Source: Streptomyces endocoffeicus (GTDB taxonomy: Bacteria > Actinomycetota > Actinomycetes > Streptomycetales > Streptomycetaceae). Taken from it: a DNA stretch of 64,000 nt. The notes below the pieces were generated by a model. The model saw nothing but the letters and a program-made list of their open reading frames with translations, made no database searches and had not been told where the DNA came from. How positions within the stretch are numbered: position 1 is the stretch's first letter; each line of letters starts with the position of its first letter. The stretch is from the NCBI RefSeq assembly GCF_016741935.1, contig NZ_JAERRG010000034.1:19885-83884 (forward strand), read 5' to 3'. Made by a program: the position numbers and the translations under genes. Positions 39,961-49,179 of the stretch are shown one piece after another.

Positions 39961-40369
39961 TCAGTGGGCGGCGGCGAGTTCTTCGATGTGTTCGGCGAAG
40001 CCGTCAGTGGGGAGCGGCAGCTCGACGTCGTCCACGTACTCGATCGCGGTGGGGACGTATCGGACGACCGCTTCGGCGGCCTCGGGGAGCACGGTCATCC
40101 GCACGGCGGCTGTGGGCTCCCGCCCCGCCAGGCCGAGGTCCACACGGTGTATGAGGACTTCGTGCTCGTCCGGGGCCAGGGCGTGCCGGTCGGGCACCAT
40201 CTGCCGGTACCACCAGTCGGCTGCCGGTCCCTCGCCGAGCGCGAGATGGTGGAGGTTCGGCGACGCGGGCGGCGATCCTCTCCTCTGCCGCGGCCAGCTT
40301 CTCCGGCGGGTATGGGCGATGCTCCAGACGGGCCTTGGCCAGCATCCGGTCAATCGGTTGGGTGCCCAT
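39961..40369 (-). pseudogene. Hypothetical protein downstream of a sigma factor, frameshifted
   Basis: It starts at ATG 40369 (MGTQPIDRMLAKARLEHRPY then PPEKLAAAEERIAARVAE), shifts frame near 40262, and continues as HHLALGEGPAADWWYRQMVP, APDEHEVLIHRVDLGLAGRE and VELPLPTDGFAEHIEEL to a stop at 39961. The start overlaps the end of the sigma-factor frame by 20 bp. It has no known domain; a sigma-factor partner role is a guess. Confidence 0.5.
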
Positions 40370-40683
40370 CACGGCTTCCTTCCTGCTCGTACAGTCCGAG
40401 GACCCGGCGCACGTCGACGACCACGGGCCGGCGGTTACGGCGGCGGGACAGGTCGATGGTGCGGTTCTTGACCACCTTCCACGCATACGCCTCGGGCGTC
40501 GGCTGGGCCAGCACGGTCGGCCAGGACACCGCGAGTTGCTCAAAAGGCGTGGTCGACGGCTTCCTCGGCGTCCGCACCCGAGCCGAGATGTATCTCGGCC
40601 CAGCGCACGTACGCGGCGCGGTAGAGCTGGTGGCACGCCCTGAAGTCCGCCGGGAGAGCGACTACACCCGGCGGGCGCCTCAA
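40350..40683 (-). pseudogene. RNA polymerase sigma-70-like protein, frameshifted and truncated
   Basis: It probably starts at TTG 40683 behind GGGAGGGGGG. Region 2-like sequence follows: DFRACHQLYRAAYVRWAEIH, GADAEEAVDHAF. An extra T in a T-run at about 40545 then shifts the frame to EQLAVSWPTVLAQPTPEAYA and WKVVKNRTIDLSRRRNRRP. The region 4 helix-turn-helix is replaced by a short tail. Small sigma-like proteins of this type are common in Streptomyces. This one cannot bind -35 DNA. Confidence 0.6.
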
Positions 40684-40814
40684 GCGCTCCCCCCTCCCGC
40701 TGACGAAACGTTCACGGCCTTCGGCCCCTTCCAGTTGTCTCGGGCGATCCGGAGGGCGGCTCACAGCGGCGCGCGGCGTCAAGAGTTCGGTCGCATCCTG
40801 CTCGGTGTTGTCCT

Positions 40815-43800
40815 CTATGACAGCGGGGGCGCGACCAGGGCTGGGTTGGACCGGGCGAGGGCGGCTGTCGCGTCCAGTTGCCACCCTGCTCTGTACGCCT
40901 CGGCGAAGTCCTTGTGACCGAGGGCTGTGCGGGTGCGGGTGCTGAGCGTCCGGATGTGCGGGTCGGTGCGATCCTGATCGCCGCGGAGGCGGGCGGCTGC
41001 GCCGAGTGTGACGGCTGCGTCGCGGTGTCGGCCGAGCAGTTCGGCGAGGCCGGCGACGGTCACTGCAACGGTCGCCACGATCGGCAGGTCCTGGCTGTTG
41101 ACCGCTGCCGTGTATGCCCGGGTCAGTGCGTGCGCGGCCCCCGGCCCGTCGGCGAGTTGGAGGCAGAGTTCGGCCCGCACGGTTGCGATCAGGGCTCGGC
41201 CGTGGTCGTCGTCGAGTGGCAGTTGGGTGGAGAGTCCGGACTCGGCCGCCTCGATCAGCTGGCGTGCGCGGTCCAGGTTGCCTGTTTGTACCATCAGCCG
41301 GGCTTCGCGGGCGTCGAGCAGGATGGCCATGCCGGGGGCTGTGGACCGCAGTGCGCGTTCCCGTGTTGTGGCGATCAACTCGGTTGCCCGTGCGGTCTGG
41401 TCGAGTCGTACCAGGAGATCGAACTGGCGCAGGTCGATGTAGATTTCGTCGTGGAGGCTGAGTGCTCCGAACTCGCTCGCCAGTTGCTTGGCTTCCTGCA
41501 AGTCGCCGAGTGCTCCTTGGAGTTCGCCGTCGTACTGACGCAGCAGGGAGCGCAGCGGCAGTGTCGTGGCGAGTGCCCAGTGGTCGCCGGATCGAGTGAA
41601 GCACTGCAGGGCTGCGGTGGCGTCGGCGCGTGCCTGGTCGAGGTCGCCCTCGTTCTCGGCGGCGTGGGCGCGCGAGATGTGGGCGTATCCGGCCAGCCAG
41701 GCATCCGGTCCTTCGGCCAGTCGCTGGATGATCGCCTTGCCCTTCTGGGTCTTGTGCGGGAGGGCGAGTTTGATGGTGACGAGCGCGCCGGTGAAGCCGG
41801 GCAGTTCGCCGTGGCTGAGCAGACGTTCGGCGAGGGTCCGCAGGCGTGTGCTTCCTTCCTTGAAGGAGCCACTGAACAGTGCGTTCTGACCGGCTTGGGA
41901 GGTGAGCAGCAGTCCTTCGGCGATCTCATGCTCGAGGCCGGGCCTGTCGGTCGGGATGGCGGTTGCCTCCCCGAGCCAGTAGGCGGCGGCGTCGGGGCGG
42001 CCGAGCATCTGCCAGTACCAGGTCAGGTCGAGGGCGAGCGCGATTGCCCGGTCGGAGTTGTTGGTGTCGCAGAGGTGTCGCAGCGCGGCGAGCACGTTGT
42101 CGTGCTCGCCGCGCAGGGTGTGGAGGGCGTGGAGCTGCTCGGGTCCGCGGGTCAGCGGGTCGTAGTGGGCCACCAGGTCGGCGCAGTAGTGGGCGGCCAG
42201 GTTCTGCACGCTGGGCAGGGTGTTCTGCTCGGCCAGTCGCTCCAGGCCGTATTCCCTGATCGTTTCCAGCATCCGGTGCCGCCCGGTGTCGGGGGCGAGT
42301 TGCAGCAGTGACCGGTCCACCAGGTCCGCGAGCAGCTCGGGGATGTCGCGGACCAGCACGGTGGTTCCCATGCATACCGCGGCGGCCGAAGCCGGTGTGA
42401 TGCCGCCGGGCAGGACCGCGATCCGCTCCGCGACAATCCGGGCGCCCGTGGGGAGAAGGTCCCAGCTCCACGCGATGACTCCGCGCAGTGTGCGGTGGCG
42501 TGGAAAGGCGGTGCGGCTGCCGGTGGTGAGCAGCCGGAACCGGTCGGACAGCCCTTCGGCCAGGCCGGTCAGCGTCAGTGTGCGCAGGCGGGCCGCAGCG
42601 AGTTCCAAGGCGAGTGGCAGGCCGTCCAGGCTGCGCACGATGCGCAGTACGTCCGCCAGGTTGTCCTCGGTGATGTCGAATCCGGGGCGCATGGCGGCGG
42701 CCCGATCGGCGAACAGCCGTACCGATGGCGTGCGGCGGGCCTGTTGGAGGTCCGCGAGCGGGTCGGGCAGTGCCAGCGGGCCGAGCGGGACCAGCGCCTC
42801 ACCGTCGATCGCCAGCGGTTCTCGGCTGGTGGCCAGGACGCGCAGACCCGCGCAGCGGGTCAGCAGCGCGGAGAGCAGGTGTGCGGCCGCGTCGATCACG
42901 TGCTCGCAGTTGTCCACGACGAGCAGAATCTCGCGGCCGTCCAACTGGTCGGTCAGCACATCGAGTTCGTCGCCGGAGTTGCTGCGCGGCCTGGCGGAGG
43001 CGTCGAACAGTGCGGCGCCGCGCAGTCCGATCGCGGCCAGCACGGCGCCGCCGACCTTGTCCGGGTCGGTGACCGAGGCAAGGTCGATCAGCCAGGCGCC
43101 GTCCCGGTACGCGTCGCGGTGACGGCGCGCTGCCTCGACGGCCAGGCGTGTCTTGCCGGCACCGCCGGGGCCGAGCACAGTGACCAGCCGCCCCTCTGCG
43201 AGCAGGGTGCCGATCCGGGCCAGGTCGTCGTCACGGCCGATGAAGCTGGTCAGCGGCACGGGCAGATTGTTCGGCGCCTCCCCCGCTGCCTTGGGGGCGG
43301 TGGGGACGGGAGCGGGCTGCGCGGCCCGTAGCAGACGCAGGTGCCGTTCGCGTAGGGCGGCGCCCGGGCCGGTGCCGAACTCGTCAGCGAGCGTCTCGCG
43401 GAACTCTTCGTAGCGGGCCAGGGCCTCGGCCTGACGGCCCTGGGCGGCGAGCGCGTCCATGAGCAGCGCGACGGCGCGCTCGTACCCGGGGCGCTCGGCC
43501 AGCAGGCCGGTCAGCCGGGCGGCTGCCTGCGCGGCGTTGTCCAGGGCCAGTTCGGCTTCGGCAAGGTCGGCGGCGGCCTCGACCGAGGAGTGGGCCAGGC
43601 GGGTCGCGGCCGCGGGTTCCACCGCGGCGACGGTGGCAGGCTCGGTGCCAGGTGGCTCGGTGCCAGGTGGCTCGGTCCACAGGGCGACGGCTTCACCCAG
43701 CGGAGCAGCCGCGCCCGGCGCGTCGCCGGCGCGCAGGCGTTCCCGGCCGGCGACCGCGAGTTGCTCGAAGCGCAGCACGTCCACGTCGGCTGCGGACACG

Positions 43801-44084
43801 TCAAGGCGGTAGCCGCCTGCGACCTGTGTGACGGCACTGGAGGAGCCGAACGCCCGGCGAAGTCGCGACACGAGGGCCTGCAGGGCATGTGCGGGATCGG
43901 CGGGAGGTTCCTCTGGCCAGATCGCGTCGATGAGGGAGCTCTGTGTGACCGCGCGCCCACCGGCGAGCGCGAGACGTACGACCAGCGCCTGAAGGCGGGG
44001 CCCGGGCACCGGCAGGGCAGTGCCACCACGAGATGCCTGGAACGTACCGAGCAACGTGATGCGAAGCCGCGCATCCCCATCCAT
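40815..44084 (-). CDS. SARP/AfsR-type regulator with BTAD, NB-ARC ATPase and TPR-like domains
   Basis: 1089 residues from ATG 44084. An OmpR-like winged helix (LRITLLGTFQASRGGTALPV, GRAVTQSSLIDAIWPEEPPA) and BTAD domain (LAERPGYERAVALLMDALAA, GRQAEALARYEEFRETLADE) precede an ATPase with P-loop VTVLGPGGAGKTRLA at about 301-315 and ILLVVDNCEHVIDAAAHL. The LuxR-associated helical half ends in tetratricopeptide-like repeats. SARPs activate secondary-metabolite genes by binding direct repeats near -35. A TEPPG motif repeated three times lies near 138-149. It is divergent from the hydrolase at 44356, its likely target. Confidence 0.88.
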   Translation of the reverse strand: MDGDARLRITLLGTFQASRGGTALPVPGPRLQALVVRLALAGGRAVTQSSLIDAIWPEEPPADPAHALQALVSRLRRAFGSSSAVTQVAGGYRLDVSAADVDVLRFEQLAVAGRERLRAGDAPGAAAPLGEAVALWTEPPGTEPPGTEPATVAAVEPAAATRLAHSSVEAAADLAEAELALDNAAQAAARLTGLLAERPGYERAVALLMDALAAQGRQAEALARYEEFRETLADEFGTGPGAALRERHLRLLRAAQPAPVPTAPKAAGEAPNNLPVPLTSFIGRDDDLARIGTLLAEGRLVTVLGPGGAGKTRLAVEAARRHRDAYRDGAWLIDLASVTDPDKVGGAVLAAIGLRGAALFDASARPRSNSGDELDVLTDQLDGREILLVVDNCEHVIDAAAHLLSALLTRCAGLRVLATSREPLAIDGEALVPLGPLALPDPLADLQQARRTPSVRLFADRAAAMRPGFDITEDNLADVLRIVRSLDGLPLALELAAARLRTLTLTGLAEGLSDRFRLLTTGSRTAFPRHRTLRGVIAWSWDLLPTGARIVAERIAVLPGGITPASAAAVCMGTTVLVRDIPELLADLVDRSLLQLAPDTGRHRMLETIREYGLERLAEQNTLPSVQNLAAHYCADLVAHYDPLTRGPEQLHALHTLRGEHDNVLAALRHLCDTNNSDRAIALALDLTWYWQMLGRPDAAAYWLGEATAIPTDRPGLEHEIAEGLLLTSQAGQNALFSGSFKEGSTRLRTLAERLLSHGELPGFTGALVTIKLALPHKTQKGKAIIQRLAEGPDAWLAGYAHISRAHAAENEGDLDQARADATAALQCFTRSGDHWALATTLPLRSLLRQYDGELQGALGDLQEAKQLASEFGALSLHDEIYIDLRQFDLLVRLDQTARATELIATTRERALRSTAPGMAILLDAREARLMVQTGNLDRARQLIEAAESGLSTQLPLDDDHGRALIATVRAELCLQLADGPGAAHALTRAYTAAVNSQDLPIVATVAVTVAGLAELLGRHRDAAVTLGAAARLRGDQDRTDPHIRTLSTRTRTALGHKDFAEAYRAGWQLDATAALARSNPALVAPPLS

Positions 44085-44355
44085 GGGCTCATCTTTGCGC
44101 GAGCGCACCCGGAAGGCCAATTCGGGCACCGTCACCGTGGCGTCCCCGTCGCGATGGCGGCCACCAGGCCGGGCGGCGGTCGTGTGCACGGCGCTGACAC
44201 GGCCGCGCACACCGAGCCGATCCATGTGAGGCGTGGTGTCAGCGCCGTGTGCGCCCCGTGTGAGCGGCCCGGGCGAGTGTGTGGGTAGCCGCGGCGGACA
44301 CCACGATCGCCGCGGCGACGACAGGGCTGCCCGCACCGGACGACGGAGAGACGCG
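44085..44355. promoter_or_regulatory. Divergent promoter region of SARP and GDSL hydrolase genes
   Basis: A 271-bp gap between the two starts. I see no clear SARP heptamer direct repeats or palindromes. Short frames across it are not protein-like. A CGTGTGAGGCG-type repeat (GTGTGAGG near 44226 and GTGTGAGC near 44268) is the only symmetry noted. Confidence 0.25.
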
Positions 44356-45588
44356 ATGACCGGAACCACCAGCACCACGACCGCAGGCACGGCCCCCACG
44401 AGGAACGACGTCTGGGTACGGACGTGGGGAGCTGCCCCGCACGCCCCGATCGAGGAATTCGGTCCCCTGCCCCCGTTCGCCGACACGACCCTGCGCCAAG
44501 TGGTGCGCATCAGCGGGGGCGGGAACCTGGTGCGCCTCAGGCTCACCAACGAGTACGGCACCGAGCCCCTGACCATCGGGGCAGCCCGGATCGCCCTCGC
44601 GGCGCCCGACGGCGGCATCCGGCCGGGCAGCGACCGGGCCTTGACGTTCGCCGGCCGGACGGGCGTCACCGTCCCCGTCGGCGCGCCGATGCTCAGCGAC
44701 CCGATCGAGCCGCCCCTGCCGGCCCTGTCCGAGCTCGCCATCAGCCTCTACCTGCCCGAAGCGGTCAAGAGCGCCACCTGCCACGCCATGGGCGTCCAGA
44801 CCGCCTGGAGCATCCCGGGCAACGCCGTCGACGCACTGACCCTGCCCGCGCGGGCCACGTCCCTGCCGCTGCAGGCCCTCATCTCGGCGATCGAGGTGCT
44901 CCCCGACGGCCCGGCCACCACCATCGCCATCATCGGTGACTCCAACACCGACTGCTCCGGCACCACCCCGGACGCCAACCGCCGCTGGACGGACCGCCTC
45001 GCCGAGCGCCTGGCCGAGCGCCTGGCCGTGCAGGATTCAGGCACCGTCTGCGTCTCCAACCAGGGCATCAGCGGCAACCGGATGCTGAACGAGGGCCTGG
45101 GCGAGGCGGTGCTGGCCCGCTACGACCGTGACGTACTGGCCACACCGGGGCTCGGCCACGTGGTCATCGCCATCGGCCTCGGCGACATCATCATCTCCAA
45201 CGCGCCGCAGGACGGCAGCGGCCCCGCGGACGATTTCCTCGCCATGTTCCCCGGCGCGCCGGGGACGGCCGATGACCTCATCGCGGGCTACCGGCAGCTG
45301 ATCGCCCGGGCGCGCGAGCGCGGCGTGCGCGTCTACGGCGTCACCCTCACCCCGTACGAGGGCGATGAGATCTACACGCCGGAAGGCGATCGCGTACGCC
45401 GGGCGGTCAACGAGTGGATCCGTACCAGCGGCGCCTTCGACGCGGTCCTGGACTTCGATGCTGTCTGGCGCGACCCGGCCCGCCCCGCCCGTATCCAGGA
45501 CGGATTCCATGCGGGCGATCACCTGCACGGCAGTGACGCGGGTTGCCGGGCCCTGGGCGACTCCATCGATCTGACGCTGTTCCAGTGA
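44356..45588 (+). CDS. SGNH/GDSL-family hydrolase
   Basis: 410 residues from ATG 44356. An N-terminal beta-sandwich-like part (WVRTWGAAPHAPIEEFGPLP, LRQVVRISGGGNLVRLRLTN) is typical of GDSL esterases with a jelly-roll domain. The catalytic part has IAIIGDSNTDCSG (block I Ser), SNQGISGNRMLNEG (block II Gly), AIGLGDI (block III, with Asp in place of Asn) and DGFHAGDHLHGSDAGCRAL (block V Asp-His). No signal peptide is evident. It would hydrolyse ester or acetyl groups. It lies divergent from the SARP and 55 bp upstream of the monooxygenase. Confidence 0.85.
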   Translation: MTGTTSTTTAGTAPTRNDVWVRTWGAAPHAPIEEFGPLPPFADTTLRQVVRISGGGNLVRLRLTNEYGTEPLTIGAARIALAAPDGGIRPGSDRALTFAGRTGVTVPVGAPMLSDPIEPPLPALSELAISLYLPEAVKSATCHAMGVQTAWSIPGNAVDALTLPARATSLPLQALISAIEVLPDGPATTIAIIGDSNTDCSGTTPDANRRWTDRLAERLAERLAVQDSGTVCVSNQGISGNRMLNEGLGEAVLARYDRDVLATPGLGHVVIAIGLGDIIISNAPQDGSGPADDFLAMFPGAPGTADDLIAGYRQLIARARERGVRVYGVTLTPYEGDEIYTPEGDRVRRAVNEWIRTSGAFDAVLDFDAVWRDPARPARIQDGFHAGDHLHGSDAGCRALGDSIDLTLFQ

Positions 45589-45643
45589 CGCCTGCCCCAC
45601 CCAGTGCCCCACCCAGTGCCCCTTGAGGAGAACGGAAAATCTT

Positions 45644-47164
45644 ATGCATGACGTAGTGATCGCGGGCGCCGGCCCTGTCGGACTGCTCCTGGCCTGCGAG
45701 CTCGGTCTCGCGGGCTGCGACGTCCTGATCCTGGAGCAGGAGGCGCAGACAGGCACCCCCTGGAAGGCGCTTCCGCTCGGAATGCGGGGCCTGTCCGCCG
45801 CTTCGGTCGAGGTGTTCCACCGTCGCGGGATGCTGCAGCCACTGCTGACCGCGTCGGGTGCCCACAGCTATGGCAGCACGGACCTCGAGGCGCAGGTGGC
45901 GCCGGCGCCGCGCAGCGTGAGCCACTTCGCCGGCATGATGCTCGACCCGGCCGACATCGACACCGCCGCCCTGCCGTACCGGCTGCCCAGCCCCGTGCTG
46001 GAGGGCGTGATGACCAGCCTCGAAGCCGTGGAGACGGTGCTGGCCGAACAGGCGGCCAAGGTGGGGGTGGAGATCCACCGCGGCGCGCGGGTCACGGGAC
46101 TTACGCAGGACGCGGAGGGCGTCCTCGTACAGGCCGGCGAGGACGAGTACGCGGCGCGCTGGCTCGTCGGCTGCGACGGCGGACGCAGCACCGTGCGCGG
46201 CCTCGCGGGCTTCGAACTCACCGGCACCGAGCCGCTGTTCACCGGCTACACCATGCTCGCCACCGTCGCCGACCCCGACAAGCTGCAGCCCGGGTTCACC
46301 CTCACGCCGACCGGCATGTACGTGCGGATGCCCACCCCCGGGCACATCGGCATGCTGGACTGCGACGGCGGCGCCTTCGACCGCACACAGCAGCCCACCC
46401 TCGACCACCTGCAGTCCGTGCTGCGCCGCGTCTCCGGCACCGACGTCACCCTCAGCGACGTTCAGCTCGTCTCCACCTTCACCGACCGGGCGATGCAGAC
46501 CACCTCCTACCGCCACGGGCGCGTCCTGCTGGCCGGAGACGCCGCACACATCCACTCGCCCCTCGGCGCACAGGGGCTCAACACCGGCATCGGCGATGCC
46601 ATCAACCTGGGATGGAAGCTCGCCGCGACCGTCCACGGATACGCCCCCGACGGCCTGCTCGACTCCTACACCCAAGAGCGCCATCCCGTCGGCGCACAGA
46701 TCCTCGACTGGACGCGCGCCCAGAGCGCGGTCATGAAGCCCGACCCACACGCCCAGGCCATCCAGGCCCTGGTCCGCGACGTGCTGGGCACCCGGGACGG
46801 AACGACCTACGTCTACAACCGGACCTCGGGCTCCTCCCACCGCTACGACCTCGGCAGCACACACCCCCTGATCGGCCGCAACGCCCCCGATTTCCACTTC
46901 ACCAACGGGACGCGTCTGAGCGACCTCATGCAGGACGGGCACGGCATCGCCATCGACTTCACCCCCGACAGGCAGCTCGCCGGTGCCACCGCCGACCACG
47001 AGAACCTGATCCGGTACGTCTCGGGCCCGGCGAGGAACGAACTGGGCTGCGGCGCCCTCCTCATCCGCCCCGACGGCATCGTCGCCTGGGCAGACGGCCC
47101 CGATCCCGACCCCGCAGGGTTCCAGCACACCGCCGACCGGTGGTTTGCTCGCACCGCCAACTAG
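45644..47164 (+). CDS. FAD-dependent aromatic hydroxylase (PHBH/PheA type)
   Basis: 506 residues from ATG 45644, behind TTGAGGAGAACGG. It has DVVIAGAGPVGLLLACELGL for FAD, WLVGCDGGRSTVRGLAGFEL with the DG motif, HGRVLLAGDAAHIHSPLGAQ then GLNTGIGDAINLGWKLAATV for FAD/NADPH, and the C-terminal thioredoxin-like domain of the phenol-hydroxylase/PgaE group (PDFHFTNGTRLSDLMQDGHG). Such enzymes hydroxylate aromatic polyketides or catabolic phenols. The stop TAG lies in the terminal repeat of an IS5 copy, so a few C-terminal residues may be lost. Two 12-bp repeats precede the gene. Confidence 0.87.
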   Translation: MHDVVIAGAGPVGLLLACELGLAGCDVLILEQEAQTGTPWKALPLGMRGLSAASVEVFHRRGMLQPLLTASGAHSYGSTDLEAQVAPAPRSVSHFAGMMLDPADIDTAALPYRLPSPVLEGVMTSLEAVETVLAEQAAKVGVEIHRGARVTGLTQDAEGVLVQAGEDEYAARWLVGCDGGRSTVRGLAGFELTGTEPLFTGYTMLATVADPDKLQPGFTLTPTGMYVRMPTPGHIGMLDCDGGAFDRTQQPTLDHLQSVLRRVSGTDVTLSDVQLVSTFTDRAMQTTSYRHGRVLLAGDAAHIHSPLGAQGLNTGIGDAINLGWKLAATVHGYAPDGLLDSYTQERHPVGAQILDWTRAQSAVMKPDPHAQAIQALVRDVLGTRDGTTYVYNRTSGSSHRYDLGSTHPLIGRNAPDFHFTNGTRLSDLMQDGHGIAIDFTPDRQLAGATADHENLIRYVSGPARNELGCGALLIRPDGIVAWADGPDPDPAGFQHTADRWFARTAN

Positions 47165-47720
47165 GGTCCGTCTTCAAACGGATCTTGCCCAGCGCAGGAA
47201 TGAGGCGAGATAGACCGCTGCTCCGAATGAGGTGGCGGTTTTGTCGTATCTCGTCGCGATGCCGCGGAACCCTTTGAGTTGGTTGAAGCAGCGTTCGACG
47301 ATGTTGCGTTGGCGGTAGGTGTTCCGGTCGAAGTGGGGTGGTCTGCCGCCGCGGGGCCCGCGGTTGCGGCGGTGGCCTTTCTGGTCCAGCTTCTCCGGAA
47401 TGGTGTGGGCGATACTGCGGCGCCTGAGGTAGCCACGCAGGCCACGTGAGCTGTAGGCCTTGTCCGCGATCACGTGGTCGGGTCGGCAGCGTGGCCGGCC
47501 CCGTCCGGTGCGGGGCACGCCGGTGCGTTCGAGCAGAGGGCGTGCGCAGAGGATCTTGTAGACCATGCCGTTGATGACCTGCCGGTCCGCGGTGCGCGGC
47601 CGCCCGGTCGCGGCCCGCGGTATCAACGGAGCGAGCAACTCCCACTCCTGATCGGTGAGTTCATGGCGGCGTATCACATCACCGTGATCCACCATTCGAT
47701 GATCTTTGAAGACGGACCCT
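47163..47720. mobile_element. Internally deleted IS5-family element with intact terminal repeats
   Basis: A 558-bp element bounded by perfect 16-bp inverted repeats AGGGTCCGTCTTCAAA (47163-47178 and inverted at 47705-47720; homology extends a few bases further). It contains one shortened transposase frame. The left end overlaps the stop of the monooxygenase gene. Target-site duplication could not be recognised with certainty. Confidence 0.75.
47174..47695 (-). CDS. IS5-family transposase, internally shortened
   Basis: 173 residues from ATG 47695. The N-terminus (HELTDQEWELLAPLIPRAAT, DRQVINGMVYKI) is joined directly to the C-terminal half (RPDHVIADKAYSSRGLRGYL, RRSIAHTIPEKLDQKGHRRN, RNIVERCFNQLKGFRGIATR then YDKTATSFGAAVYLASFLRW). 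About 90 residues with the first catalytic Asp are missing without breaking the frame. It keeps the second Asp and the Glu but should be inactive alone, and could be moved by a full-length relative. Confidence 0.8.
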   Translation of the reverse strand: MVDHGDVIRRHELTDQEWELLAPLIPRAATGRPRTADRQVINGMVYKILCARPLLERTGVPRTGRGRPRCRPDHVIADKAYSSRGLRGYLRRRSIAHTIPEKLDQKGHRRNRGPRGGRPPHFDRNTYRQRNIVERCFNQLKGFRGIATRYDKTATSFGAAVYLASFLRWARSV

Positions 47721-47787
47721 GGTGCACCGCGCTGATACGGGGCCGCGTCGCGTATCCGGCCAGACGACACAGCACGCACAGCCCCGC

Positions 47788-48999
47788 TCAGCCGAGGATG
47801 ACCGGCAGATCGGCGACGCCGTTCATCAAGAGGCTGGGAAGCCGCTGCGGCTCGGTGTCCGTGTCGGCCAGCCGCAGGCCGGGGAACCGCCGCAGTAGGC
47901 TGCCCACGGCGATGGCGCCCTCCAGCCTGGCCAGCGGCGCGCCCAGGCAGTGGTGCAGGCCGTGTCCGAACGCCAGGTGCGGCGCGGCGGGCCGGGTGAT
48001 GTCGAACCGGTCCGGCTCGGCGAACCGCCCCGGGTCCCGGTTGGCGGCCAGCAGCGACACCACCACGACGTCCCCGCGGGGAATGGTCACGCCGCCGACG
48101 GTGATCGGCGCGGTGGTGACCGAGGGAACGGGCGTCTGCTTCGGACCGTCCTGCCGCAGCTGCTCCTCGACGACCGCGGGCAGACGGCCGGGCTCGGCCC
48201 GCACCAGCCGCAGCTGCTCCGGGTGGCACAGCAGGGAGTACACGGCGCCGCTGATGAGGTTGACCGTCGTCTCGTGTCCCGCGAGGAGCAGTAGGAAGAC
48301 CATCGAGCTGAGTTCGTCCTCCGACAGCCGGTCCTGTCCGTCGCGCACCGCGATGAGCGCCGACAACAGGTCGTCGGCGGGAGACCTGCGCTTCTCGGAG
48401 ATCATGCCGCGCAGGTAGGCCACCATGTCCGCGGCCGCGGACAGGTAGGTGTCGGCGGGGTGTACCGAGCCGTTGATGACGATCGACGACCAGCCGCGGA
48501 ACGCCTCGCGGTCGGCCACGGGGACGCCCAGCAGTTCGGCGATCACCGTAATGGGCAAGGGGTAGCACAGGCCGGCGACGAGGTCGACCGGTGCACCGTC
48601 CGCACCGGCCTCGTCCAGCGCGTCGAGCAGACCGTCGGTGATCTCCTGCACCCGGGGCCGGAGCCTCTCGATGCGGCGGACCGTGAACGCCGCCGTCACC
48701 AGCTTCCGCAGCCGGGTGTGGTGGGGCGGGTTGGCGGTCAGCACGCTGGTGTACATGGCGGCGTGCAGGTCGGCCGGTGTGGCCTTCGCATGCGGTACCA
48801 CCTCGGGGTCCTTGGCCATCGCCGGATGCGCCAGCAGTGCCCTGGCCTCCGCGTAACCGGTGACCAGCCACACCGGGACGCCGTTGAACAACGTGAAACG
48901 CTGCACCGGACCGGACGTGGTGAGCGCATCGAGGGCGGCACTCCGGGCCGTCCCGGTGGTCTCAGTGAAGGGCGAGGGAACTGGACTGCCGACGGCCAT
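47788..48999 (-). CDS. Cytochrome P450
   Basis: 403 residues, full length for a bacterial class I P450. It has the I-helix motif LLLLAGHETTVNLISG, the K-helix ExxR in VVEEQLRQDGP, and the haem-ligand loop FGHGLHHCLGAPLARLEGA with Cys near residue 351. The N-terminus is soluble. It uses ferredoxin and a reductase encoded elsewhere to hydroxylate an unknown substrate; relatives act on macrolides, terpenes or fatty acids. It is transcribed toward the IS5 copy, convergent with the FAD hydroxylase, and both may be tailoring enzymes under the SARP. Confidence 0.92.
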   Translation of the reverse strand: MAVGSPVPSPFTETTGTARSAALDALTTSGPVQRFTLFNGVPVWLVTGYAEARALLAHPAMAKDPEVVPHAKATPADLHAAMYTSVLTANPPHHTRLRKLVTAAFTVRRIERLRPRVQEITDGLLDALDEAGADGAPVDLVAGLCYPLPITVIAELLGVPVADREAFRGWSSIVINGSVHPADTYLSAAADMVAYLRGMISEKRRSPADDLLSALIAVRDGQDRLSEDELSSMVFLLLLAGHETTVNLISGAVYSLLCHPEQLRLVRAEPGRLPAVVEEQLRQDGPKQTPVPSVTTAPITVGGVTIPRGDVVVVSLLAANRDPGRFAEPDRFDITRPAAPHLAFGHGLHHCLGAPLARLEGAIAVGSLLRRFPGLRLADTDTEPQRLPSLLMNGVADLPVILG

Positions 49000-49179
49000 G
49001 GAGCCTCCAAGTGAGATGTTCCTGAGTCTTCAACTGGTTTTACACGACTGCTCGTTGGTTCCTCATGCGGCACGACGCAAAGCAGGAGGTGGGCCGTTGA
49101 TGTCGGTAGCGTTGAACTCGAGGGAACGGCGGTCAAGGCCAATTCGATCTACCCGGGTTCAGCACGGTCCTGGACGAAA

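Noticed and set aside
39233..40471. 412-residue plus-strand frame
   Set aside because: Arg/Gly/Ser-rich shadow of minus-strand relics; the complementary frames contain recognisable protein segments.
44998..45030. Repeated LAERLAER codons in the GDSL hydrolase as a functional repeat
   Set aside because: Only two short copies in a helix; ordinary amphipathic sequence.
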